A DNA stretch of 64,000 nucleotides from Ichthyophis bannanicus (Eukaryota; Chordata; Amphibia; Gymnophiona; Ichthyophiidae): assembly GCA_033557465.1 (NCBI GenBank), contig JAWIIG010000025.1, positions 4,583,001 to 4,647,000 of the forward strand, written 5' to 3'. A model generated the notes under the pieces. It was not told the DNA's origin, searched no databases, and saw only the letters and a program-made list of their open reading frames with translations. The position numbers and the translations under genes were made by a program. Shown here one piece after another: positions 35,484 through 44,850 of the stretch. Position 1 is the stretch's first letter. Each line of letters starts with the position of its first letter.

Positions 35484-36118
35484 AAGACTAGGGGACATGC
35501 AATGAAGCTACAGGGTAAATTATTTAAGACTAATAAAAGAAAATATTTTTTCACTCAACGTGTAATCAAACTCTGGAATTTGTTACCGGAGGATGTAGTA
35601 AAGGCTGTTAGTGTAGCTGGGTTTAAAAAAGGTTTGGATAAGTTCCTGGAGGAAAGGTCCATAAACCATTACTAAGAAGGGAGGAGTGGTCTAGTGGTTA
35701 GGACAAGGTACTTCAGGCCGGAGGGCCGGGGTTCAAGTCCCACCTGGGGACAGCAATCTCAGGCCGGAGGGACTGGGATTTCTAGTCCTATAGGCACTCC
35801 TTGTGGTCTTGGGCAAGCCACTTAACCCTCCATTGTAAGTATTAGCGTATGTGTCTCATATCCCCTCGTGTTAAATGTATCCCCCAATTGACCGCTTTGA
35901 CCCGGTGAAAAGCGGGATATAAATACAGCTAAAATAAAATAAATAAATAAGGGACCCAGGATATCAATGCTTGACCCAGTACAAGCACTGTGGAACCTGT
36001 GTCTTTTGGGGAAACTGCTAGGTACGTATGACCTAGATTGGCCACTGTTGGAAACAGGATACTGGGCTTGATGGACCTTGGTCTGATCCAGTAGGGCATA
36101 TCTTATGTTCTTATGTTC
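35484..36118 (+). mobile_element. CR1/L3-like LINE 3' end, split by a SINE
   Basis: Outside the SINE, 35484-35680 and 35950-36118 match 61604-61965 almost base for base: ATGCAATGAAGCTACAGGGT, then GGATGTAGTAAAGGCTGTTA, then TATCAATGCTTGACCCAGTA. It ends in a TCTTATGTTCTTATGTTC tail. The coding part is the very C-terminus of the LINE ORF. Confidence 0.9.
35681..35949 (+). repeat. tRNA-derived SINE, full length, inserted in a LINE
   Basis: A box TGGTCTAGTGGTTAGGAC, B box GGTTCAAGTCCCACC, then a second part with GCAAGCCACTTAACCCTCC, and a tail AAAATAAAATAAATAAATAA. The interrupted LINE gives the exact empty site by comparison with 61786-61805; AAGGGA is repeated at both sides, a short target duplication. 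Confidence 0.88.
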
Positions 36119-36221
36119 ACTTCATTGAAATTGACAAATATTTCATTAGATCCAATTGCTGATTTCATCCTTTTATATCTATTGTTTTAAGTATTTGTAG
36201 TCAACTGTTTAAACCAATCAG

Positions 36222-36560
36222 GGTCATTTTAGAAGCTCTATTCGTAATTTGGACATCTGAAAATGGGTTTTTAGATGTGCAAATCACAAAGATATCTCCA
36301 GAGCCATTTTAGAAAGTTGGCTATATGGACATTTCTGCGGCAAACACTTCCATGTTGCACTGGAACATGGTGAAGGCATGTTCAGGGGCGTTCCAAAAAA
36401 AATACAGTTGCCCCGATTTCAGAAATGGCCAGCATGTCTCAATCACCAGTGGTATGACATCAAAATAGCTCTTGTTCTGTCATCTAAATACCTGGAGGGA
36501 GTGGAGAAAAAGGTACTCTGATATCCCCAATACTTTTCATAACCAGAAAATAAAAGAGGG
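36222..36560. mobile_element. non-autonomous repeat related to 9636-10193
   Basis: GGACATCTGAAAATGGG and GATATCTCCAGAGCCATTTT repeat the words of the first copy. Confidence 0.55.
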
Positions 36561-37559
36561 GAAATGAGGACACTTCATTCATCTGTAACAGGTGTTTTCC
36601 ATAGACATCAGGACAGATAAGGCACACAAGTGTGTGACATCATCTGAGAGCACTGACACAAAACAGCTCTGCCTTAGCTCAGAACTTTAGGGCAAGCTTC
36701 TGAGCATGTGCAGGTCTTCCTGACCGTAGCTGTCCCCTCAGCTTCTCAGCTGATTACAAAGCTCAGCAACATACAACTCTCGAGGAGATGGGAGGGATTG
36801 TGTGCGTTATCCATTCTGCTGTCTATGGAAAACACCCGAGTAACCCTGCTTTTTCCATCAACAAACAGGATTCAGTCAGGCACACAACTGGGTAACTTCC
36901 ATGCTTAGGGTAGCTCTTCTTGTATATTATCCAACTCACTCTTTAGAGCAGCCCGCAGAGTTAATTGTGAAAGCTTCTCAAAGAAAAGGACAGCATGCTA
37001 AGTATAACTAGATCAAAGGCACTATTGTAGCTGCTTTACATGTGAGGCAGAATTGAGGGGAACCAGTGTTGCTGCAGTAGCTCTAATGTGGTGAGACTTG
37101 ACATGGAGCTGAGAGGAACATCTGATTGTTCATAGCAAAATTGTATATAAAAGGCAATTTGCTAAAGTTCTTTTGGCAACTGCTATGCCAGGCTCGTTAG
37201 GATCAATGAAGACAAAATGTTGAATAGTCTTCTGAAGAGATTCAGTGATTTTCAAATGGGGCTGATGCAAAAACCCTGTGCCAGAGCTCAGTGCAAAGGG
37301 TCTAGTGCAGGGTTTCCTAACATGAGTTTAACGGTGACTTTTTGTGCAGTGATGCTATAAGCAAACAGCATGCAAATCAGCTGTGCGCAGTCAGCGCTCA
37401 ACATGGAAAGAAAGCCAGACACAGGTGCATAGGGACTTGTGTTAAGTCTGGCACCTGTGAGCATGGACTGGCTTGACAAAGAAAAGAAGCAACAAAAGTC
37501 ATCTGAGATGATTTTGGCACTTTACCTTAGATGACCAGACTTCCCAAGTAGCCTGATCC

Positions 37560-38003
37560 TCGATCCTGGCCCATCCCCTGGTGGTCTAATGGCCCCAAAC
37601 CAGAAAAAGGCCTGGTAGCCCTAGGCCTTTTTCTGATTTGGGGGTGGGGGAGTTGGGGCCACTAGATCACCCGGGCTGGTCCATGGTTGTGCTAGTGCCC
37701 TAGGCAAGCCTTCAGCCACAAACACTCCACCCCTGAGATTTTTGATAATTAAACTCAACATTCACAACTATGTGACCACCACCCTTCCAACAACAATTCT
37801 GTACAAAATCCATAACTGGACTTCATACTTTTAAATATTAAACTTTGCTTTGCATGTATGTGTGCTGATGGCTCTTTGAGTTTATGTGGCTATCAGAATT
37901 TATTGTTTTGCTCTGAATGCTATTGCTACCTCTTCCACCCTCAAGAAACTGCTGCCCTAGGCAACGTCCTAGTCTTATTTAATGGTTTGACCAGCCCTGG
38001 ATC
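37560..38003. mobile_element. hairpin and hAT-type MITE inside DIRS copy E
   Basis: 37560-37671 is a dyad (GGTGGTCTAATGGCCCCAAA against TTGGGGCCACTAGATCACC). 37672-38003 starts GGGCTGGTCCATGG and ends GGTTTGACCAGCCC, matching the family at 32263. Confidence 0.6.
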
Positions 38004-38464
38004 CGAGAGTCCAACACTGAAGAGTGAGACATAGTCAAGGCAGTGGGTAAATGACTGAGGAAAAAGGTTTAGGGCATTGATTCCATTGGAATTTTAGATA
38101 CCAGTGACTTTCCCCTTTTCAATTAAGCCAATAGTACAGACATGAACTACCACTGCTGTATTGCCTAAAATTTGGAGGTAGGCTCTTCTTGTAATCCTGA
38201 GTGCCTGTTAGAGAGCACACACATAGGACATGAGCGGGTGAATCCTGTCTTTTGAGAAGAAAGCTTCTGGCAGGAGAAAGCATGGATTTTTGAAAGTTAA
38301 CAAGAAAATCCAGACTGAAAGGGGGCAATGATGCTATATAGGAGCACTAACGCCTAAGGATGCTGGATCTACTAGCAACAAATCATCCAGGGAGGGAAAC
38401 ACTAAATGTCCTTCTTAGTGGAGGTGCACCACTGCTACCATAAGCCATTTTGAAAACACCTATG

Positions 38465-39290
38465 ATGGTGTACCTCAGGGATCTATCTTAGAACCTCTTC
38501 TCTTCTCTCTCTATACTCATTCCTGATCTCAGATTTACCTCTGCACCTGAAATCTCTTCAGGAATCAAGGCCCATATCTTAGCCTGCTTGCTGCTGCTGC
38601 TGCTGCCTGGATAGCCTGCCACTATCTAAAACTGAACATTATCTTCCCCCCTAAACCCACCTCTCCAGTTCCTTCTTTCTCTATTGTGGTGGATATCATG
38701 ACCATCCTCCCTGTTTCCTTGGCCCACAACCCTGGGGTCATCTTTGACTCTTTTCTTTCTCTCCACACATCCAAGATATGGCTAAAATATGTACATTTTC
38801 CCAATAAGTGGAAGAGTGGCCTAGTGGTTGGGGCAAGGTACTTCAGGCCAGAAGGTCGGGGTTCAAATCCCACTAGAGGACAGCAACCTTAGGCCAGAAG
38901 GACTGGGCTTTCTAGTCCCACAGGTGCTCCTTGCGGTCTTGGGCAAGCCATTTAACCCTCCATAGCCCATGTTCCCTGTAAAATAGTTATCTCCAAGTTA
39001 TAATGCCCTGTTCAATGTAATTTCAGTTTGTTCAATGTAAACCGCACTGATGCAGAATAGCGTGGTATATAAGAGAATGTAAATAAATAAAAATAAAATA
39101 AATAATAACATCAGCAAAATTTGGCCCTTCCTTTCTGAACACACTACCAAGATCCTTATCTACTCTAGTCACCTTCCATTTAGATTACTGCAACCTGCTC
39201 CTTGCTGGTCTCTTCCTGAAACATCTCTCTCCTCTTTGATCCATTCAGAACTCAGCCACAAGGCTAATCCTCTGCCAGGGTCGCTATGCT
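38465..39290 (+). mobile_element. L2-like LINE fragment, split by a SINE
   Basis: Encodes pieces of an L2-type RT C-terminus: GVPQGSIL, then ACHYLKLN, then VSLAHNPGVIFDSFLSLH, and after the SINE a degraded STHLPFRLLQP stretch. The same family on the - strand is at 62981-64000. A CTG-repeat of six units is at 38589-38606. Confidence 0.7.
38808..39106 (+). repeat. tRNA-derived SINE inserted in the L2
   Basis: A box GTGGCCTAGTGGTTGGGGC, B box GGTTCAAATCCCACT, tail AATAAATAAAAATAAAATAA. Same family as 35681. Confidence 0.88.
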
Positions 39291-39350
39291 AAGAACATAA
39301 GAAATGCCTTACTGGGTCAGACCAAAGGTCCATCACGCCTATATCCTGTT
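39290..39350 (-). mobile_element. CR1/L3-like LINE 3' tail
   Basis: AAGAACATAAGAAATGCC then CTGGGTCAGACCAAAGGTCC is the reverse of the LINE 3' end seen at 61910-61965. Confidence 0.8.
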
Positions 39351-39812
39351 AACTCTATGGGAGTTTGCAACATTATCCTCCACATGTACAATCTTCAGAT
39401 AAGAGATGTCCTCATATGGGGATTTATTCCTCAGGGAGAGGGAAGGGAGGGAGCAAAAGGTATGCTAATTGAGATGGCCACTCCATCATCCTGAGAGGAC
39501 AGAGAACAGTCATCAGAGGAGTCTTCCAAACTGGAATGGACAGAATCCAGAGATCAAGGAAGAAATGGATGAGTATGTTGCTGTTCAGAGTCCGAAGTAG
39601 ACAAGAGTGATACAATCGGATCAGGTTGAGTATCTTTGTGCTGGCCAGGAAAATGGGAAGATTGTTCCATCTGCTCCTGAAGAAGGACATCAGACACATT
39701 CAAGAAGTAATCCTTGACAAAGTATCAAACATCTTTTTCATGAAAGCATGTGAATACTTTCAGTGGATGAATGCAAAGAAGAAAGGAGTTATCTTCTGGC
39801 ACATATACTAAT

Positions 39813-41030
39813 GTCCTATACAAAAACCTCAGTAACACACCACTACCAATTTTTTCAAAAAAATAATATTCTCATACTTATATTAGTACTTGTGGAAGAA
39901 ATCACAATCTCAAGAAGAGGAGAAAAGACTTCAGTAGATTTTGCTATCCGTCTATATGGCAGTTATTACATGCCTGAAGGGGAGCTGCTACGAGTTACCA
40001 TCATAGGTCTAAAAAACTCCTCCTCTTACTCCTTTTTCACTCTGAATTTAGCTCAGTTACCTTCACAATACATCAATCTTTTATTTTTCAAATTCATTGA
40101 AACCGTATCAAAATTTAACCAAGAGCAGCAACAGAATGCAGAGCCACAACCACCTCTACTGCGCACTCCAAATGTCTGCAACTCTGTCATCCCTATAAAA
40201 GAGAAAGATCAAAGCCAGAACAAATCTTAAACATATCAAAGAACTGCCATAACCAGCTACTTGGCTCAGAAGATGTCTTCCAGAAGAATTTCCTTCTCTC
40301 AAAAGCCCCACCAAGACCTTTGTTTCGTGAAAAATCGCTTCACTGGGGGCTGCCAAACAATCCTCAAGAGACTAGTTCTTACTGTACTCTGGCTATAGTG
40401 TCTGATGTCATTATCTACTTTTAAATACTTTCCTGAACCAATCAAAAGGGAGGGAGGGGTTTACTGAAAACTAAAGGAATACATAAATATCACAGAAGAC
40501 TTACAGAAACACCTCCCAATCAATGGAATTGTTAAGTCCTGCTGGTTCCATTGTATTGAGCTCAAAGATCCATTTTTGTTCATGTTGTAAAAGCATTTGA
40601 CCACGATCACCATATTTGATGGGATGTGATCAATTACAAAGCATTGAAATTCAAAAAAATCATATTTGAACTCCTGACAATGGGCTATCTGACAATGTTG
40701 CTGCTTTTGGTTAAATTTTGATACAGTTTCAATGAATTTGAGAAATAAAAGATTGATATATTGTGAAGGTAACTGAGCTAAATTCAGTGTGAAAAAAGAG
40801 CAAGAGGAGGAGTTTTTTAGACCTATGATAGTAACTCATAGCACCTCCCCTTTGGGCATGTAATAAATGCCGTATAAAGAGATAGCAGGATCTACTGAGG
40901 TCTTTTCTCCTCCTCTTGAGACTGTGATTTCTTCCACGAGTACTAATATTAGTATGAGAAAAAAAATTTTGAAAAAGTTTTTTTTTTTAAAATTGGTAGT
41001 GGTGCGTTACCGAGGTTTTCGTATAGGTTG
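39813..41030 (-). mobile_element. Penelope-like element with inverted flanking repeats
   Basis: An inverted repeat with arms of about 320 bp (39813-40133 and 40697-41030) encloses a core of about 560 bp. On the - strand the core encodes the C-terminal end of a GIY-YIG-endonuclease-type Penelope protein: FVIDHIPSN, a one-base slip, then LLQHEQKWIFELNTMEPAGL, ending at the TAA 40501-40503. The pattern of a WI..L.T..P.GLN ending is typical of these elements. After the stop, a GAAAC-containing stretch near 40330 may be a degenerate hammerhead. RT sequence is absent, so this is a 5'-truncated copy with its characteristic terminal duplication. Confidence 0.75.
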
Positions 41031-41935
41031 TTGTTGAGTATCTTAGTGTTACTTTTTGGGAATTTATTGTTACATATACTAACATATCAGGAAGTAATTT
41101 TTGTGTAGGGATCTGCTCAGATTTGTTGCAGTGTCTTGTGCAGTAACTGAATTAGCACCATTCTTATGTTGTTCTTTAGTACAGTCTATGCATGCTGTTT
41201 CTTAGAGGATTCTGCTTATGTTTCATCAGCACTTTCATTGGCACAGACAAGAGGACCTTATTAGGCTTTTGCAGGCAGTCAAGAAATGCCTGCACAGGAA
41301 GACTGGAAACCTCTGGGGAAGTCCGCCTGGCTTTATCTGCTGAGCAGTGGTGTCCTTTGCTCTTTTTGGACATTTGGAGTCACTGCGCCTGGAGATGGAT
41401 GGTTCCTCCATTGAAGATTCTTGCTTGGTCTGGACAGGAGTTGAGGTCTTCTGTGCAGAAGTTTCTCTGCTACAAAATGCTCTCAGATATGATTTAAATG
41501 TTCTCTTCTCACTCAAAGAGTCATCTAAGCAGAATGTTTGCAATCCTTTTTGCTATGTTCTAGACCTAAACCGAGAAGGTACTTTGAATGCATGTCAAAG
41601 TTTCAGATCTTTTGTCCACACTTGGAACATGTTTGAAAACCAACCTATGGTGCCATTATGATGAGTATTGAAAAAAATATGATAAAAAAACCCATCGAAG
41701 ACAAAGGAAAAAAATTATGAACATGGGAGAGCTTTGTTTTGCGTCTATTCGCAGAGCAGAAAAACAAAACCAAGGAGCCGAGGGGAACTGCTACATGTGG
41801 GAAAGGCCTATGCATGCTTACAATGTTACACTAAAGTTATAACCTAAAGTAGAGTGGTTCCATCCTGGCATTGTCACACAGCGTAACTCACTTGTATGGT
41901 TGAATCAATCCTGCCTGTTGACAGAAAAATGATGC

Positions 41936-42794
41936 TCTAGGTTTATTCAGGAGCAGCGTCAAGAAATTACATTTTAGTTAAGGAGGTCTGTATAAACTAG
42001 ATCTAATTCAGTTCCCATATATACGAATTGATTTTGTACACATCCATGCAGGTGAAATGAAACAACTGACAAGTTGTGCCACTCAAGGACCTGTGTTTTA
42101 CATCACACATTATCATCATCATCAAAACTGAGCAAACAAGGATCATTTTTTGCTGTTTTGAAAATTAAATGCCATGAACCACAATGAATTAGTTTGGGGG
42201 GGGGGGGGGGGATTGGTTAGAAGATTTTGGAACAAGGAAAGGACAAATCAATCCAGGAGATTAGAATAAAATTACAGTTGAATGTAGGCTTGTTTCATAT
42301 TTCCTTTATTTGTTTTACATTTCTGACCAAGCATTTTCTTCTTGTTTCTTTGGGGCTTCCAGAGCTGGGATCTGGCACCACAAGTTGAAGATTTTCTCCT
42401 CTATTTTCTATCCCCCTCCAGCTTACTTTAGTTCAGTCCTTCCAGAGCCCCGCAATGTGCTTTGTTGCTGTGTGCTGTAAAATCAATACTAACTTCTGAT
42501 GACTCATTCTCTCGGTTTTCTTGGCAAGATATGACTGGAGGTAGATTGCCAGGCCTTACTTCTGCACAATAACGGGCCCTAAATCCAGCCACTAGATGTC
42601 ACCATTGCCTAATGACTATGACTCCTCTCCCAGAGCTGTGATTGCAGTCTTCAATGCATCCCAGTCCCAGCTAGCTTGGAAAACATATGACCTAAGCTCA
42701 GAATCAAACCCATGCCCTAAACCAGTCCTTGCTTAACATTTCTTAATAATGGGAAAATTGTTGAAAAATAACAGAACAACAAACATGGAACATA
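41936..42794. other. intergenic sequence between DIRS copy E and MRPS27
   Basis: A run of 16 G is at 42196-42211. No gene or clear element is seen. Confidence 0.5.
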
Positions 42795-43007
42795 AAACAT
42801 GTAGATGCTTTATTTAGATGTTTCTCTTTCCCTAAAATAGATCATCATTGATATTAAATTATTTTTTGGTTTTACATAAAGTATGTAAAAAAAAAAAGCT
42901 ACATTTCATAGTACAAATGACTTTCAATGCACGTCACAGTCTTAATGGCATTGCAGCAACTGTGTATACCCAGAATGTTCATGATAACAAAGACTGGCAG
43001 TACAATG
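42795..43007 (-). other. MRPS27: MRPS27 3' untranslated region
   Basis: The short AT-rich stretch after the stop contains AATAAA on the - strand at 42809-42814, about 195 bases from the stop codon. The end is estimated from the signal. Confidence 0.7.
42809..42814 (-). promoter_or_regulatory. polyadenylation signal of MRPS27
   Basis: AATAAA on the - strand (TTTATT on +), the only canonical signal near the stop codon. Confidence 0.7.
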
Positions 43008-43247
43008 TTACAATGAAGCTTTAGCAGCCTGCCTGGCTTCCATCTCCTTTTTAGCCTTTTCTCTCATCTCTTTTTCTCTTGCTGTCAGACCTGCCCGCTC
43101 CTGCTCCCACACCTTGAGATCCTGCTCATATTTTGCAATGTCTTCCACTTCTGAAGCTGGCAGCTTTTCTTTAACAAGATGGACGGTCAGAGTCTGCAGG
43201 CTTTCAGACTCAACTTTGTCAAGTGAATGCAACTTTGAATATAATTC
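43008..43247 (-). CDS. MRPS27: MRPS27, terminal coding exon
   Basis: Encodes the C-terminal 79 residues of the mitochondrial small ribosomal subunit protein mS27 and the TAA at 43008-43010. Visible peptides are [40 protein letters not shown] and [14 protein letters not shown], which correspond well to the known vertebrate C-terminus (SKLQALGKIES, QLVKEKL, AEDIATYEQ, QKAAKAS in human, from memory). It is a charged, helical tail. The acceptor is TTTGGCAG/GAA and the exon starts in phase 0, joining the phase 0 end of 57480-57635. The DIRS element begins only about 12 bp upstream of this exon. Confidence 0.93.
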   Translation of the reverse strand, partial: ELYSKLHSLDKVESESLQTLTVHLVKEKLPASEVEDIAKYEQDLKVWEQERAGLTAREKEMREKAKKEMEARQAAKASL

Positions 43248-43259
43248 CTGCCAAAGAAA

Positions 43260-43460
43260 GAAAGAGTAGTTACTCACCTGTAACAGGTGTTCTCCAGGAG
43301 CAGCAGGAATCAGTCCTCACTTATGGGGTGACATCGACGTTGATGGAGCCCCCGTGCGGAACATTTCCCCAGCTTTCTAAGAAAGCCTTTGGGAATACTG
43401 CACGCATGCACGGTCCCCTTCCCTCCTAAAGGTGCCATCTTGCTCAGTCCAATGACATAG
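43260..43460. repeat. DIRS copy C left terminal region
   Basis: Outer part AGTAGTTACTCACCTGTAAC (to about 43290) appears again only in the internal complementary region; the inner part is the inverted repeat shared with the right end. Confidence 0.88.
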
Positions 43461-43524
43461 CTAAAAAACAGCACACAAAAATGTAAAAATGAACTATGTA
43501 CAACTGCAACTCCCAGGGGAGGAG

Positions 43525-43640
43525 GGAGGGTTGTGAGGACTGATTCCTGCTGTTCCTGGAGAACACCTGTTACAGGTGAGTAACTACTCTTTCTCCAGGA
43601 CCAAGCAGGAAGCCAGTCCTCACTTATGGGACTCCCCAGC
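43525..43640. repeat. DIRS copy C internal complementary region
   Basis: GAGAACACCTGTTACAGGTG, AGTAACTACTCTTTCT (inverse of the left end) runs straight into CCAGGACCAAGCAGGAAG (inverse of the right end). Confidence 0.88.
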
Positions 43641-43764
43641 TTCAGGCTACCAGGGACCAAGAGCTGAAAAATGAGCTCCCTCTAGCCGCAGTATCAGAGA
43701 AAGGATTTCACTGAAAACATACCCCCACCGGTAGCCCAACCAGAGGGCTGGAGGGAGGAGTTGC

Positions 43765-44850
43765 TTAAACCTCAAAGAGATTCCGGAGCACTGCCTGACT
43801 GAAAGCACTGTCCCTATGGGACTCCCTCTCTAGGCAGTAATGGGCCGCAAAAGTCTGGCTTGAGGACCAAGTTGCAGCCCTGCAGATGTCCTCCAACGGT
43901 ACAGAGCGGAGATGAGCTACTGAGGCAGCCATTGTCCTGACACGGTGGGCCGTGACCCGACCCTGCAAGGGAAGGTCAGCTGCCCTGTAAGCCCAAGTGA
44001 TACAGTCAGCCACCCAGATGGACAAGGTATGCTTGGAGACAGGTAACCCCAAGTTATTAGGGTCAAAAGATACGAAGAGCTGAGTAGCCCTCCTATGCCC
44101 CTGCGTACGCTCAATGTAGAAGGATAAGGCCCTCCTACAGTCCAGGGTAGGCAGGACTGTCTCAGCCCGGCTGGCATGGGGCCTAGGGAAGAATGTTGGA
44201 AGAACCACCTCCTGGTTGAGGTGGAAAGAGGAGACAACCTTTGGGAGGAACTTAGGATGAGTCCTAAGGACTACCCTGTTCCTATAAAAACGAGTGTAAG
44301 GCCTGTCACAGACCAGGGCTTGAAGCTTACTCACTCGTCTGGCCGAGGTCAGGGCCACAAGAAAGAGAGCCTTCCAAGAAAGGAAGCGGAGAGGACATGT
44401 AGTCATCGGCTTAAACGGTGGGCGAGTCAGTTGCTGCAAGACCACATTCAAATCCCACTCAGGGGCCGGTGGACGGAGAGGAGGCTTGAGCAAGAGCAAG
44501 CCTCTGAGAAACCTGGACATCAAGGGGTGAACTGACAGAGTGTGTCCTTCCACCAGTGAGTGGTGAGCTGTTAGAGTAGAGAGGTGGACCCGAACCGAAT
44601 TGGACTTAAGGCCTTGATTGGACAAGTTCAGTAGATACTGTAGCACTACTGGTACAGCGCAGGCGAAAGGATCCTCCTTGCACTGCTGACACCACACGGA
44701 GAACCTTTGCCACTTAAGGGCATAGGTTTTCCTGGTGGATTGCTTTCTAGAGGCCAAGACCACCTCTTCCACTTCCCGGGGTAGGCCCCAGGGAGCCAAC
44801 ACTACCCTTGCAGCCTCCAGGCCATCAAACTGAGAGATTTGAGATTGGGG
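43765..44850 (-). CDS. DIRS copy C tyrosine recombinase domain (open frame)
   Basis: The 3' third of a single 951-codon open frame (46620-43765) is a complete-looking recombinase: core-binding region starting near RKQSTRKTYALKWQRF, catalytic Arg in TSARRVSKLQAL, HxxR in TAHRVRTMAAS, and the nucleophile Tyr in TFAAHYCLERE. No stop interrupts it. By analogy to DIRS1 it would integrate circular cDNA. The start codon of the native protein is not evident, because the frame runs on from upstream; its 5' part overlaps the methylase-like frame 45302-44802. Confidence 0.85.
   Translation of the reverse strand, partial: PQSQISQFDGLEAARVVLAPWGLPREVEEVVLASRKQSTRKTYALKWQRFSVWCQQCKEDPFACAVPVVLQYLLNLSNQGLKSNSVRVHLSTLTAHHSLVEGHTLSVHPLMSRFLRGLLLLKPPLRPPAPEWDLNVVLQQLTRPPFKPMTTCPLRFLSWKALFLVALTSARRVSKLQALVCDRPYTRFYRNRVVLRTHPKFLPKVVSSFHLNQEVVLPTFFPRPHASRAETVLPTLDCRRALSFYIERTQGHRRATQLFVSFDPNNLGLPVSKHTLSIWVADCITWAYRAADLPLQGRVTAHRVRTMAASVAHLRSVPLEDICRAATWSSSQTFAAHYCLERESHRDSAFSQAVLRNLFEV

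Larger units (their letters stand above)
36575..41935 (-). mobile_element. old DIRS retrotransposon, copy E, with nested insertions
   Basis: The left terminal repeat (CTGTAACAGGTGTTTTCCAT, near 36588) and a degenerate internal complementary region (about 36826-36895) are followed by recombinase pieces: HFVFIDPNEPGIAVAKRTL (about 37140-37210) and an HxxR block SHHIRATAAT (about 37080-37110). RT pieces at 38170-38460 include a FPSLDDLLLV relict of the LDD motif. Gag pieces lie at 39420-39700 and 41170-41650, the latter with CSKCGQK. A degraded right terminal repeat lies near 41800-41935. A MITE, an L2, a SINE, a CR1 tail and a Penelope-like element have since inserted. Confidence 0.75.

Noticed and set aside
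40325..40365. GAAAC-containing hairpin in the Penelope-like 3'UTR
   Set aside because: The first core box is not recognisable (CAGTGA in place of CTGATGA), so I do not call it a ribozyme.
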